Source: Ursus arctos (Eukaryota > Chordata > Mammalia > Carnivora > Ursidae). Taken from it: a DNA stretch of 64,000 nt. The position numbers were made by a program, and so were the translations under genes. Every line of letters starts with the position of its first letter. Positions within the stretch are counted from its first letter, which is position 1. The notes beneath the pieces are model-generated. The model made no database searches. It was not told the DNA's origin and saw only the letters and a list, made by a program, of their open reading frames with translations. The stretch covers positions 40,282,177-40,346,176 of the forward strand of contig NW_026622863.1 of assembly GCF_023065955.2 (NCBI RefSeq), written 5' to 3'. Shown in pieces: positions 23,119 through 35,400 of the stretch.

Positions 23119-24798
23119 ATGCTGCTAATACTTCTTAGAAAACCTTGCCAGCCTGGGTAGAAACCTTTGAAAGCAGTAAGACAGACATTAGGGCTGGTGT
23201 TCACAGAAACTTACCTATGGCAGCAAGAGGTGGGATGGGGATCCTGTGTGTCACCCAGCTTCCCAGTTGATCCCAGCGTCAGCTTCCAACAGCACTAAAG
23301 TCATGAACACCAAATTTCTGCTCAAAAATGTAACAAACTGTAGGGATCCGCATTCCCAAATGTCCCACGCCATGGAACTGCAGGTCGCTGGGGTGTTTGC
23401 CACATACAAAGTTTGTGTATAAATTCTCTTTCCAGGATAAGGTTTCAGGGCAAGAAAGTGAAGTTCCTTCCAAGGTGGCCAGTCCCACCCTTATGGAGGA
23501 AGCAAGCTGTAATTATCTGATCCTAACCCTGATTCTTGGACTGGGGAACCAATCCTGTCCATGGCTTTAGCTGTCAATGCTTTGACCCTTCTGTGCCCCT
23601 GAAGAGGCAGAAGGGGATACCAGGACCAGGGGAAATTGGTGGACTCAATCTGGTTGAAAGAGCTGGGCCTCCTAGGAGAGGATGGAAAAATCCTTTCGGG
23701 CACAGCTCCCAGTAGATGTCCTGCCAGTAGAGGAGCATCAGAGAGAACACACACCTCGGGTGGGGTGGTGGGTGTGGAAAGACTGGCCCTTAGGAGCTGA
23801 GCTGGGAGAGGCACCAGTGGGCTTCAGGTGAAAGACTTCCCGCTGCTCTCCCCAGGAAGTACTATTTTATAGGGGTAAAGACTGCTGCAGGCCGAGGGAG
23901 AGAAAGACGAGTGGATCCTAGAAACTTCCCCATGTGGCATTTGGCTGTGTGCCATCCTTCTTCCCTAGGAACCCAAGTTGAAGAGCCACACTTGATTGGC
24001 ATGAGTGTGTCCCAAGACTGGGAAAACCCCTGACTTATGTCCGTAATTGGGGTCTAAACAACACAGACACCACAGACAGATAAGGGGGTCTGATGGAAAC
24101 CAGATTACAAGGAGAGAGGAGGGGAAATCTTTAACTCACCATTAGTATAGATAGTCTGGGTAGGATTGGCCTCCGGAGAATTAGAAGGAAAAGACTATGG
24201 TTTAGGATTCAGTGTGAGACTAGACTGAACATGTCCTGTTCCGGCCTCCTGAGTGTGTCTGCATCCCCAGACAATGGGAAGATTCTGACTGAGAGGATGA
24301 TAGAACTAGAGGCCCCACAATTCTGTTGTGAAACTTCCAACAGCAGAACCCAGGCAGTGGTAGTTAGAGACAGGTCGTACTAGCTTCTGAGAGCTAGTTA
24401 TACCCATTTCTTCTTCACTCTCTGCAGTAATACCATGCTGGTGGTTTGAAACTCACCATGGTGGGATTGGTAAATGCTATAGATCAGGGCTCCTGATTAG
24501 TACAATTCTCCCCCAAGGGCACTGGTTGCCAAACACCTATCAGCACGCCACTGGACCCAGGAAGAAAGAGGCTAAAGAGAGAGGTGAACACTGAGAACAT
24601 CCCTCCATCAGGGGAGGAGGGAGAAGGCATCAGCTGTGGCTGGGGAGTGAGAAAGCAAAACTTTTGGGTTGTTTCCATTTGTGGGTCTTTGTTATTAATT
24701 ACTTACCATTAGGGTAAGCAATGTGTTTTAGCTGACCCTATATATTGTTACTTAGCTGACTCCAAAAGACTGTTAAAATCTTCTTCAAAGCTCTAATT
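23119..24798 (+). other. Intergenic sequence, nothing recognised
   Basis: 1.7 kb of mixed-composition DNA. No gene, and no repeat family that I can name. Confidence 0.5.
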
Positions 24799-24989
24799 GG
24801 GGGGCGCAGTCGTTAAGCATCTGCCTTCGGCTCAGGGCGTGATCCTGGTGTTCTGGGATCGAGCCCCACATGAGGCTCCTCCGCTAGGAGCCTGCTTCTT
24901 CCTCTCCCACTCCCCCTGCTTGTGTTCCCTCTCTCGCTGGTTGTCTCTCTCTGTCAAATAAATAAATAAAATCTTTAAAAAAAAAAAAA
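24799..24989 (+). mobile_element. SINEC element with a deleted A-box region
   Basis: Starts GGGGGGCGCAGTCGTTAAGC, lacking the usual CTGGGTGGCT of the tRNA-like promoter. It ends AATAAATAAATAAAATC plus an A13 run. AAAGCTCTAATTGGG is duplicated on both sides. Confidence 0.9.
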
Positions 24990-25159
24990 GCTCTAATTGG
25001 GTAGGTGGGGATGAAACAGTCATTTAAGGACTACCTTTGAGGGCAGAGAGATCCTTTTCAGGAGGCTGGATATCCTAGGACTGTATAGATTACATAAGTA
25101 ATACGATAAACACTTCCAGCTTGCATCATTATCTGCAGTTTGGATTCCGCCTCTAGAAC

Positions 25160-25345
25160 AGATTCTTGAAGCATTACTGTGTATAAGAGTGTTTTTGTTT
25201 GTTTATGACGCTCTTCCTGACAGCATGTACCAACTTACATGCATACCAGGAAAATATGTGCCAGTTCCACCACAGTCTTGCCAATGTTTCCATTTTTAAA
25301 TATTAGATAATGTGGTCAGTGAAATGTGGTATTTCACTGTCGATT
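25160..25345 (-). repeat. Possible ancient L1 fragment
   Basis: GTCTTGCCAATGTTTCC and AGTGAAATGTGGTATTTCAC resemble the antisense end of L1 ORF2. Heavily diverged. Confidence 0.3.
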
Positions 25346-25809
25346 TTACCTTGCTTTTCTTTTCTCAGAGTGGAGATCATTTCTCCCGCGATGGCTCCTC
25401 TGGGTATTTGCTCCCCCAAATGCTTGCATCCACCTGTGTCTGCCCCCCACACCCTGAGCTTGGTTGGCTGGCTGGGTGGGTGGGTTGGAGTCCTGCAAGA
25501 CCTGAAAGGCACTGGGTGGGAGTTGCTGGGTGAGACACTGCTCAAACACCAACTGGGGACAATGGGCCACTGCGGGCTCCTCAGCAATGTTGAGGCCAGA
25601 GGTCCTCCCTGGTCAAGCTGCGCCAACACAATCCCGCATTCAGGATCCCTGCTCCCTGCGACACTGTGGGCAACTTCCTGAAATTCTCTGAGCAGAAGGG
25701 GGTGCCTACAAAAGAGAAAATTCTTCCACTCAAGTCGTTTTCCTGAATCCATCAGGTTATGACAGATAACGGTTTGCTTTTCCCTACAACCTGTTTTTAG
25801 GTGACAAAC

Positions 25810-26008
25810 GGGCGCCTCGGTGGCTCAGTCGTTAAGTGTCTGCGTTCAGCCTAGTGTGTGATCCCAGGGTCTTGGAATCGAGACCCGCACCGGGCTCCCT
25901 GCTCTGCTCAGAGCCTGCTTCTTCCTCTCCCACTCCCCCTGCTTGTGTTCTCTCTCTCGCTGGCTGGCTATGTTAAATAAATAAATACAATCTTAAAAAA
26001 AAAAAAAA
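25810..26008 (+). mobile_element. SINEC element
   Basis: Forward SINE, head GGGCGCCTCGGTGGCTCAGT, ending AAATAAATAAATACAATC and an A14 tail. Confidence 0.9.
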
Positions 26009-27139
26009 GACGACGACAAGGACTAGCTTGTGTTTTTGGAGACAAAGCCCTAGTTAACTCTCATTCACCGCTCCTCCCTCCCAGTGAGGTCCCCAAGGCC
26101 CCACCAGGTCCCAGTACCTGTGGCAGCGCAAGTGCTTTCACGTGCCTCCGTGGTGCCTCACCCAAGACCCTGAAGGCAGGTGCTGGAAAAACGGGGTGTC
26201 CTCGCAGCTCTTTGTGACTGCCTGTGGTGGCCACATCTGGGGCTCACCGGTCCACTGGCTTAGCCTGAGGCCTGCTTCCGGCCTGGCCTGGCCTTGGGGG
26301 CCTGCGCACAGCGACCAGGCGGGAGGACCAGTCCCCAACCAACCCCAGCTCCCACCACTCGGCGCCCTCCCCACCAAGCAGTCGGGACCCCCCGCCCCCC
26401 CACCGATGCGCAGCCACATGGCTCCCCGACGGGCTGGGGGTCAAGGGGGTCACTGGAGGTCGTGGGGGGCGCATCTGCGCGAGACGCACAGTGTCCTCCT
26501 GGGTCCCGGAGCGGGAGCCGCGCTTCAGCCCCGGGCTGAACTAGTCCGGCCCAGCGCCTGAAACTGTGGCGGCGCTGGTTACTAAGATGGGAGGATGTGG
26601 GAACCGTTTGTCAACTGCTCGTATTTCTTACTGCGGCCAGACTGGGGGAGCCGCCTCCAGCTCAGCCCGCGGGAATCCGGGACCTTTCCAGAGGCCCGAC
26701 GGCCCTGGCGCACGGCAGCGCCCGCCTCTGTCCGCGGCGCCACAGCCGCCGCTTCGGCCCCCGAGGCCAGCTCCCCGCCACACGCCCCGGCGGCCCGGCC
26801 CGGCCTGGCCTCCGCGCCCCTCCACGCTCCCGGCGAAGCGCGGCCACCGCCGCTCCGCCGCCGCCGCCACTCCCCCCACATTCCAGAGGCCGCAGCGCCG
26901 TCTCCTTCCTCGCATTCCTGCCCCCACAAAGGAGTCCCTCCGCCCCCCGCGCGGCCGCCGGGAGGAGGGGGCGCGGCCCGGCGCCTCGGAGCGCGCATTC
27001 CTCCGCCGCGCGCGCCACTCAGCGGAGCGCCGCGGCCCCCGGACCGCGCGTGGCCGGCGGAGCGACCCCGGCCCGGCGCCGGCCCCGCCCCGCCCCGCGC
27101 CCAGGGGTCCCGGGGCGGGCTCCGGGCTTGGGGCGGACG

Positions 27140-27187
27140 ATGCGGCGGCGCGGCCGGAGCGGCGGCGGGAAGCGGAGGCGGAGGTGA
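27140..27187 (+). CDS. Possible short upstream ORF (15 residues) in the WTIP 5' leader
   Basis: An ATG with A at -3 opens a 15-codon frame encoding MRRRGRSGGGKRRRR and ends at TGA, 25 nt before the WTIP start codon. It is in a different frame from WTIP. If the leader includes it, it could reduce or tune initiation at WTIP. There is no evidence that the peptide is made. Confidence 0.35.
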   Translation: MRRRGRSGGGKRRRR

Positions 27188-27212
27188 CGCGCCGGGGCCG
27201 GCGGGCCGGGCC

Positions 27213-27888
27213 ATGCAGCGCTCCCGGGCGGCCGCGGACGAGGCGGCCCTGCTCCTGGCCGGGCTGGCCCTGCGGGAGCCGGAGCCGGGCGGCGACTCTC
27301 CAGGCCGGGGTCGGCGGGGGCCGCGGCCCGGGCCGGGAGACGAGGCGGCGCAGGCGCTGGGCCGCAGAGGGAAGGGCGGCGGCGGCGGCGGCCCCGAGGC
27401 CGGCGCGGACGGACTGAGCCGTGGGGAGCGAGGCCCGCGGCGCGCGGCGGCCCCCGAGCTCAGTGCGCAGCCTGCGGGCAGCCCGCGGGCCAGCCTGGCG
27501 GGCTCTGACGGCGGCGGCGGCGGCAGCGGCAGCGCCCGCTCCAGCGGCATCAGCCTGGGCTACGACCAGCGCCACGGCAGCCCGCGCTCCGGCCGCTCGG
27601 ACCCGCGCCCCGGCCCCGGGCCGCCGTCGGTGGGCAGCGCCCGCTCCAGCGTGTCCAGTCTCGGCTCTCGCGGCTCGGCTGGCGCCTACGCCGACCTGCT
27701 CCTGCCGGGCGCCGGCCCCACGCCGGCTCGCTCCCCGGAGCCTGCGGGGCCGGCCCCCTTCCCTCTGCCTTCGCTGCAGCTGCCCGCGGGCCGAGAGGGC
27801 GGACCGAGCGCGGCGGAGCGGCGGCTGGAGGCGCTGACTCGGGAGCTGGAGCGGGCGCTGGAGGCGCGCACGGCGCGGGACTACTTCG
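27213..27888 (+). CDS. WTIP: WTIP coding exon 1 (residues 1-226)
   Basis: Runs from ATG (G at -3) through the whole disordered N-terminal half to ARTARDYFG, with donor GTGAGC and phase 1. It lies entirely within the CpG island. Confidence 0.94.
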
Positions 27889-30800
27889 GTGAGCGAGCTC
27901 GGCCGCGCGGCCCTCCGCGCGCGGCGCGAGCCCCCAGCCGCCGTCTGGGTGGGCCCGGCGGAGAAAAGCGTGTGTCTCGTGGGGCTGGGCAGAGGGGGTG
28001 TGAGTGCGACCCGCAGGGTCCGAGCTTGATTTGGAGCAGCGACTCCGCCTGTGAGCCTCCGGCCGAGGAAGGGGTTCTGGCAAAGTGAGTTGATAAACTC
28101 ACTTAACTTGAAGAGTAAGTCATGTCAGCAGGCGGCAAAAGCCGTTTTCGGATCATTTCTTCTTCATCCTTAGCGCCTGCCTCTGTCCATCTACACTGTG
28201 CTTTGTGATCGGGCGGTCACCCCGGCAGTGTAGGACCCCGCCGTGCTGGTGTTCCCGTAACTCCCAGCAGTGTGGGGAGTGGACAGGAGCAGGGAGGTGG
28301 CGTGGGCCAGGTACCACCGGACCCTCCTGACCCGAAGCTTTGGTAATGACAGTGACGGGGGCCAGAGTGTGTGAGGAAGGGGAAGCCCACCCTGAGGTGT
28401 AAGGGGGCCAAGCCGGTGTTACTGGGCTGTCCTCACTCTAGGCTTTTGTGCTGCGTATCTGGGCTGTTTCCAAAGGGAATCCTGCTTCGCAGCATTTGCA
28501 AGTCCACCAGTCTCTGACAGCCTTCATTTCCCAGTCTGACCATGGCCTCCCCATCCCTAGGTCTTTGGATAACTCGTAGGACTCTCAGGCGTGAGGTCCC
28601 TTCCTCCCGTGCTGATAAATACGCAGGAAGGCGGAGGCACCTGGCTTTGAGGGGATGGGGGCGGGAGCGGCCATCCTGCCCAGCAGGACGGAGGCTGTCC
28701 CGGGGTTTGTATCTTTCGTGCATTCATTGCAGCCAGCAGCTCAGGACCGCCCTGAACTGGATCTTGAGGGAGGAGGAGGCTCTATGTGACAAGCTAGATG
28801 GGGGCATTCCAGGCAGAAGGAAGAATGTGGGCCCAGGGAGGCAAGTAAGGATGTGCATTGTTCCACTCCGCGCCCAGGGTTGCCGCCTGGCAGGGCTCAG
28901 GTGTTCAAGGGAGTGTCTGGGCCACAGGGTCGTCTGCCTTTGCAGGCGGTGCTCGCCGGGAAGGGTTTCAGGCTCATCTGGGAGCGTTGGGATGAGAATG
29001 TGTGGTTTGGTCCGTCTTGCGGCTGCCGTGGGGTGGCCTGAAAGTGCAGAGATGGGTTAGGAAGCCGTTGCCTCTCATGACGGGCAGGAGCCAGGAGCCG
29101 AAGCTGCGGTGGTCTTCTGAAGAGAACGACTCCCATGCTCTCTCCCGGCGGGACTGCTGGTCTCCTGTTCCGTGCACTGCAGGGCCCGGGGCCGGGTGGG
29201 TTCTGTGAGCCTCCGCAGCTGCTCATGGGTCTTTGTGCGAAGCGGAGGTGGCCAGACCCAAGCAGGTAGTGGGAGAGTGCAGGGCTGAAGCTGATGGGTC
29301 GACCTCTCTAAATCGCCCATGGGAGCCACTGAGGAGTGGGAGGCAAGGGGTGGTAGATCTTTTTCCCCCCAAGAGAAGCCAGATTATTTTCCTAATTTAT
29401 AAAAATATGGGCAACGATCTGCTTGAATTGCTGATAACTTAGTGCTGATATTTGAGTTTTTGGAGCTATAAAAAGTGGCAGTTTCATACAGTTCAGCTTG
29501 AATACTGCATAGTTCTGCAAAAGGAAGTCTGCAGGTAGCATGAGCTCAAAGGGATGTCTGATATTCCACACCCTCAGTGTGTTTCTTCCTCTCTGTGCCA
29601 TCCGCCCTTCTCCTTGGCCCTGACCTCCTGGTCCCTCTCTCTGTTCATTGACATCTTTGGAACATTCCCATCTCTCCTCACCAAGTTCTGCCACCCTTAG
29701 CCAGCCAACAGCCTCAGGCTTCCAGAACTTTTTTTTTTTTCCCAGAACCTCTAACTTTAGTGACCTCCCTCCCTTCTCTGGAGCCACCTCCCCCCAGGGC
29801 CACACCCTGTTTTTGGTTCACTTAGGCAGTCTTCAGTTCTGACTGCCACCAGGTCTTACTCGAACTCGATTCCTCTAATCCCCTCTGCCTGCAGACCCCT
29901 GACTCTGAGTCAGTGCTACAACAGCACCCTTTTTTGCTGCTTTACCGGGGGGTGGGGTTATGGTCTTGAACCCCTGTGATCTTCTGGGCACCACCCCTCG
30001 CCCTGAGCCTTGGTCCTTTTCCCCTTTTATTCCCTCATCAATCTTCCTGGCCCTCTGGCTCCTGCCCTTGCTTTCGACTTCGCTGAGAAAATTGAAGTCA
30101 GCAGTCGCAGGCTGCCTGTTACTCTCAGGGTGTCAAGTCCACGTCCAGATCTGAGGACCACAGTCACATCACCTCCAACCCCCGCCTCCTCCATCTTCGG
30201 CTTTCCTCTTTCCACTGGCCCTTTTTGTTTGGTTGTAAGTATGTACAATGGTCTTCCGTTAAAAAGAAAAGAAAAGAAAAGAAAAGAAAAGAAAAGAAAA
30301 GAAAAGAAAAGAAAAGAAAAAAGGAAAAAGGCAAGGAAAAAGCAAACGTACACTTGTATGGCCGCAAAGTCTCGCTGGCATGCTCACCTCTTCCCATCCC
30401 AGCGTCTGCTTGGCATTGCCTTCGCTCTCCCGCCTGCAGTCTCCCCTCAGCTGTCTGTCTCCCCTCGCAGGACTGAGCCAGGACGCTGGTGACGCCCCAG
30501 CCCTGCTGGTGTTTGCCAGGCCTCGGTGGTCTGGTCTCACTGTTGGAGTCCCCTCTCTCCAGAATGCTGTCCTCCCTGAATTTTGTGTGGACTCCATGCT
30601 CCTGGTTCTCTTTCTTCAGTATCTTTTTATTAAAGTGATGCCAGCACATATTTAGGGAAAAAAAGCAAACGGAAGCAAAAATCAATCATACAAAGTCATA
30701 GCCTCTCCTCTTGCCCCGCCTCCCGTCCTGCTTCCCACGGGCTACTGACTTTCACTCTTCACCGAGGATCCTGGTAACTTAGGAAAGTGACAAGGTTAGG

Positions 30801-32393
30801 TGTTCAGAGTTGACGGATAAGAGTAAGGGGAGGCAGTGGGTCATTTTCCCTTTAGAAAGATGAGCTAGCAGCAGTTTGCGGGATGGACTGTTGGGGGCCA
30901 GGCCTTGAGGATACTCTTGAAATGGCCTTCGGGATGGGAATTGATGACGTTGAATCAGGCCAATGGGAGTGAGGGGAGGGAATGAAGTGGAAATTAGGGA
31001 ACAGAGGAGCTGAGATTCAGAGTTGGAGGTGACAAAGAGACAGTAGACTTGGGTGCTCCCTGAAACTGAGCTATGTGCCAGGGCTGTTTCCTGAGTGGGG
31101 AATCCAGAGCTCTCTTCCGGACCTGCAGTGGTCTGGGCCAGCTGGGAGGTGGATCTGTGACTCAGGAGAGCGGGCTGGGCTGGGGCAGAGCGCCCGGAGC
31201 CCTCGACAGCGGTGAGGTGTTGCTGTGGGTGGGACACTGGGGAGCCCGGGAACAGCTGCACGGGAGACCTGCAGGCCTGGTGTGTTTGGTGTCTGCATTT
31301 TCAAGACATTTAAGGTAGTAATTCATTTCAGCATGGAAAGATTTCACACACAAATCTAGATTTCTAGCTTCTTTTGAAAATGTTGACTCTAGTAACTGTG
31401 GGCCTGTGTTCCCACCCAGTCGCCATCCACAGTCGAGGCTCTGTTTGTTCTCCATTCACCTGGGTCCCCATCGGCCACCTTTGTGTGCCTGCCTGGTTTT
31501 GAGGGCATCTGAGCTGGCCCTCCTTCCCCTGGGGAGGCCGAGGCATGGGAGGCCCAGGTTGTGCAGGGAGCTCCCACTAGGGCTGGGATGGGGGAAGAAC
31601 CAGAAAGCTAAGTGTGGGTCAGATCCTGGACACGGAAAAAGAGGAGCTGATCGACCTCTGTAGCAGGATTAGATGGGAAGCCCGGAGGTCTGCACAGTCA
31701 GGAGAGGGCTGAGTGTGCGCTGAGCTCTTCTGACTTGGGTGGCACCGATGGGGGGAGAGGCTCAGCCGTGGTTAAAGGCTAACGAGAGATCTGGGAGAAA
31801 GCAGGAGGGGGAATGTGAGAGCAGCATGTCCTGGAGCAGCCAGCAGACTTAGAGTCTAAAGGGCCAGTGGAGCCCATTTTCATGCCCTGGGGGGTATGGG
31901 AGACCCTGGGTAGCTGAAGGGGGCTTCTGGGCTGGCCGCCCACGTTCTGGGTCCCTGGCATTGCTAGTCACCCTTTTCCTTACCTCCCCTTCCCTGCCTG
32001 CTGGGCACTGTGCTGCTAGGGGTGGCCCCGGATTCCACCCAGTAATCCCAGATGCCTGCCTGGCCCCTTCCTCCTTGATTTCTTCTAGACCTTAGCTCAA
32101 ACGTCACCCTGCCCCCCGGGGCCTTCTCCTTCGTCATCCTGTTTAAAACTCACACACTCAGATAGATACTTAGTCAGCCTTATTTTCCTCCGTAAGACTT
32201 ATTTACCTGTTACCATCTGTCCCCTCCATGGGTGCAGAGGCTCCTCGAGGCTGGGGACTTGGTGCATGGCAGAATCGCTGGCACCTAAACTGTGGGGCAT
32301 GTGGCAGCCTAGCAATGTTGACGTGCTGGTTAAACAAGAGAATAGATTCACCTGCTACAGATGAGGAAAGCATGGCTGGGAAGCCTCAGCTCG

Positions 32394-32436
<43 letters not shown>

Positions 32437-35400
32437 TGTTTCCTTTCCTTTCTTTGTTTCTTTATTCTTTCTGGCTCAGAGATAGCAGAAAGGATTTCCT
32501 GTCCATCCAAGAACAGGTCAGTGGTGAATGACTTTCTGTTATAAACACATCATTAATAGGGGCGCCTGGGTGGCTCAGTTGGTTGAGCATCTGCCTTCGG
32601 CTCAGGTCATGAACCCGTGGTGCTGGGTTTGAGCCCCACATCAGGCTCCCCGCTCAGCGGGGAGTTTGCTTCTCTCTCTCCCTCTGCCCCACTCCCCCCT
32701 CCCCGCTTGTGCTCCCTCTCTCCCTCTCTCTCAAATAAATAAAATATGTTTATAAAAAAACATGTCATTAATAAATTTTAAAAATTATTTACTGAGAGAG
32801 AGAAAGAGCATGAGCACAGGGGCTGGAGCAGAGGGAGAGAGAATCTCAAGGAGACTCTGTTGAGCATGGAGCCTGACGTGGGGCTTGATCTCACCACCCT
32901 GACATCACGACCTGAGCGAAAACCAAGAGTCAGGCACTTAACTGACTGAGCCACCCAGGCGCCTGGCATGTCATTAATATTTTGATGCAAGGACAGTGTT
33001 GGCGAGCCCTGACTCTGGGCCAGCTTCTCTGCTTACGTCTTTGAATCTTCAACCAACCACAGGCACAAACCCCAGGATACCCTTATGGTTCCCACATTAG
33101 CCATTAGTGACTGAGTGACAGTCGCCTTGGGAAGTTCATTCGCCCAAGGTCGGGCGGCATCAGGACAGTCATGGTGCTAACCTCGGCTCTCTCCTGTCTC
33201 CCTCCCATAGGCATTTGCATCAAGTGTGGGCTTGGCATCTACGGAGCAAGGCAGGCATGCCAGGCAATGGGGAGCCTGTATCACACGGATTGCTTCACCT
33301 GTGACTCCTGTGGTAGGTGACCCCTTCCTTGCCCTCTTGCACCACGGACCCCCTTGTACTCAAGTCCCAAGCAGATGGACTACCCAGCTCTGGCCCAGGT
33401 GGAGTGTGGAGGAGACTGAGTTGTAGCCCCTTTCCTTGCAGACCTGGCCTCTTTGGGAGGCCCAGGCCCCTGGGAGATCTGCTGGGCTGCAGGGAGGGAG
33501 GTGTGGAACCATGGAGGAGAGCCTTTTGCTGGCCACAGGGAGAGGCTGACCCTGGGGAGCCTCGGCTTTGGGCCTCCGTCCTGTGCAGGCTACTGATGTC
33601 TCCTGGGTGTGAGGCTGATATTTCTTTTCCCTGCAATGTATTTTTCCCCCCAATCTTACACACAGTATTAACTATAAATGTTAAAATTTACCCTGGACAA
33701 AGTTCTTTTTTTTTTTTTTTTGTAGTTTTTTATTTTTTTTAAAGATTTTTATTTATTTATTCGACAGAGATAGAGACAGCCAGTGAGAGAGGGAACACAA
33801 GCAGGGGGAGCGGGAGAGGAAGAAGCAGGCTCATAGCGGAAGAGCCTGATGTGGGGCTCGATCCCATAACGCCGGGATCACGCCCTGAGCCAAAGGCAGA
33901 CACTTAACCGCTGTGCCACCCAGGCGCCCCTGAACAAAGTTCTAAAAAGAAGAAGTAGCTATTATCCAACCAACCTCATAAATCTGTGCTCTTACTTCCA
34001 CTACTGTTCCTTCAGGCTTTGCCTCTAAGCGAATATCTTTTGTTTATTTACACTAAGCATTTCAATATTTTATTTTATAGAAGTGGAATACATGCAGTGT
34101 TAAGTCAGTCCTGAGAAGCTATTTTTGCAAGAGCAAAAAACTACTCATCTTTCCACTCCTGGTCCCAGTTCCCCAGAGGCAACCACTTGGTATTTTTTTT
34201 AAACAATTTCTAGAATCTAGTAGACAGTTCCATATCTGTAACAAGCGTACACTGCTGTGTTTTTTTTCTTTTCTTTTTTTAAGATTGTATGTATGTATGT
34301 ATGTATATATGTTTGTATGTATTTAGCGCAAGCAGGGATGTGTTAGTTTTAGACTGACTTTTGCTATGACGGACAAGGAACAGGTTCTTACACTGCCCGT
34401 TTCTCTTCCTTCCATTTTCTCAGCGTCTTCCCATCATCAATTGTGGTTAAGTCAGTAAACCTGGTTTATGTTGCTTTGACTGTTCAAAAATTCACTGCAG
34501 AGCCAAGGATTATACTGTGATTACATCCCTTCCCCCCGCCCAATAGTCTTTTGCTTTTCCTGGAGTTTTTCTCTTTTTTAACCTTTTTTCCCCTCGTATT
34601 GGCTTGTTTCATCGTATCTTCACTCCCCCCTCCCCAGGCTCCATTATATAAGGCATCCCACTGAGTTTCCAGCGGAGGCTTCTCAATCTGAGTTGGTTGC
34701 TCTCTGGACCCCTGTGGAGTGCCCATTCTGTGTCTTCCCGTGTAGACCCCCTGCGTTGACTCCACTGTTTCCTGGAAGCTTTTAGCTGGGGATGATGGAG
34801 AAGCTGATGAGGAGGCTTAAACTCAAAGAATATTTTTTGGCTCAATAGGGCTGGTTTCAGGTTGGGATTGATCTAGCGGCTCAGGCCCTATGAGTAGTTT
34901 GGCTGGGTTTCTGTTGGGTTTGGCTTTTTCCTTAGGGCAACTTCTCTTATGGTGGTGAAATGTCTGAGGCAGCTTGAGACTTCCTTTGGCACCCCACTAG
35001 TCTAGAGGAAGAGGGGGCCTCTCTTCTGGTCACGTTTTTGGAAACTTCTTTTCCAGAAAGCACCTAGCAGGTATCTCCTTGTATGTCATTGACCAGAGCA
35101 TCTCACACATCCATTCCTGAGCCAATTTCTTGGGTGGTGGGGAGGACTATGATTGACTGACTGACTCGCCTGAGTCTCTGGATGATCCCATAATAAGGGA
35201 AGAGGAGTTGTCTTTATGCTCATCAAGCCCATCCATGGATAATGGGAGTGGATTCCAGGTTTCCCTAGATTGAACCAGGTTGTCTGAGGTAAGGTTAGAT
35301 ACTGAACGACTTGGAGGAGAAGGAAGGAAACAAGGCTGTGAAGCATTGCCTACAACATTTTGCTATCGTTATCTAAGAAAGGGCACGTGGGAGGTCAGCG

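Larger units (their letters stand above)
26400..28080 (+). promoter_or_regulatory. WTIP: CpG island covering the WTIP promoter region and first exon
   Basis: This stretch is extremely GC-rich with dense CpG, in contrast to AT-rich flanks. It contains many CCGCC/GGGCGG (SP-type) boxes and no TATA box near the coding start. This is the usual architecture of a dispersed TATA-less promoter. The transcription start cannot be fixed from sequence alone; it is probably between 26,560 and 27,130. Confidence 0.85.
27889..33210 (+). other. WTIP intron 1
   Basis: 5.3-kb intron with a largely repeat-free, GC-rich first 2.3 kb, then an AAAAG microsatellite, a TTTC microsatellite, an L2 fragment and two SINEs. 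There are no extra coding exons that I can support. Confidence 0.7.

Noticed and set aside
25303..25752. 149-codon minus-strand frame before WTIP
   Set aside because: No recognisable motif, overlaps equally long frames on the other strand and lies in an intergenic segment.
26582..27575. Long antisense open frames (about 315-322 residues) over the WTIP CpG island
   Set aside because: They are frame shadows of CpG-rich DNA with very few possible stop codons; the products are Ala/Gly/Arg/Pro low complexity with no family resemblance.
30010..30685. Open frames of 83-173 codons on both strands around 30.0-30.7 kb
   Set aside because: They are kept open by the (AAAAG)n microsatellite, which encodes repeated Lys/Arg/Glu or Phe/Leu/Ser. 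No conserved domain.
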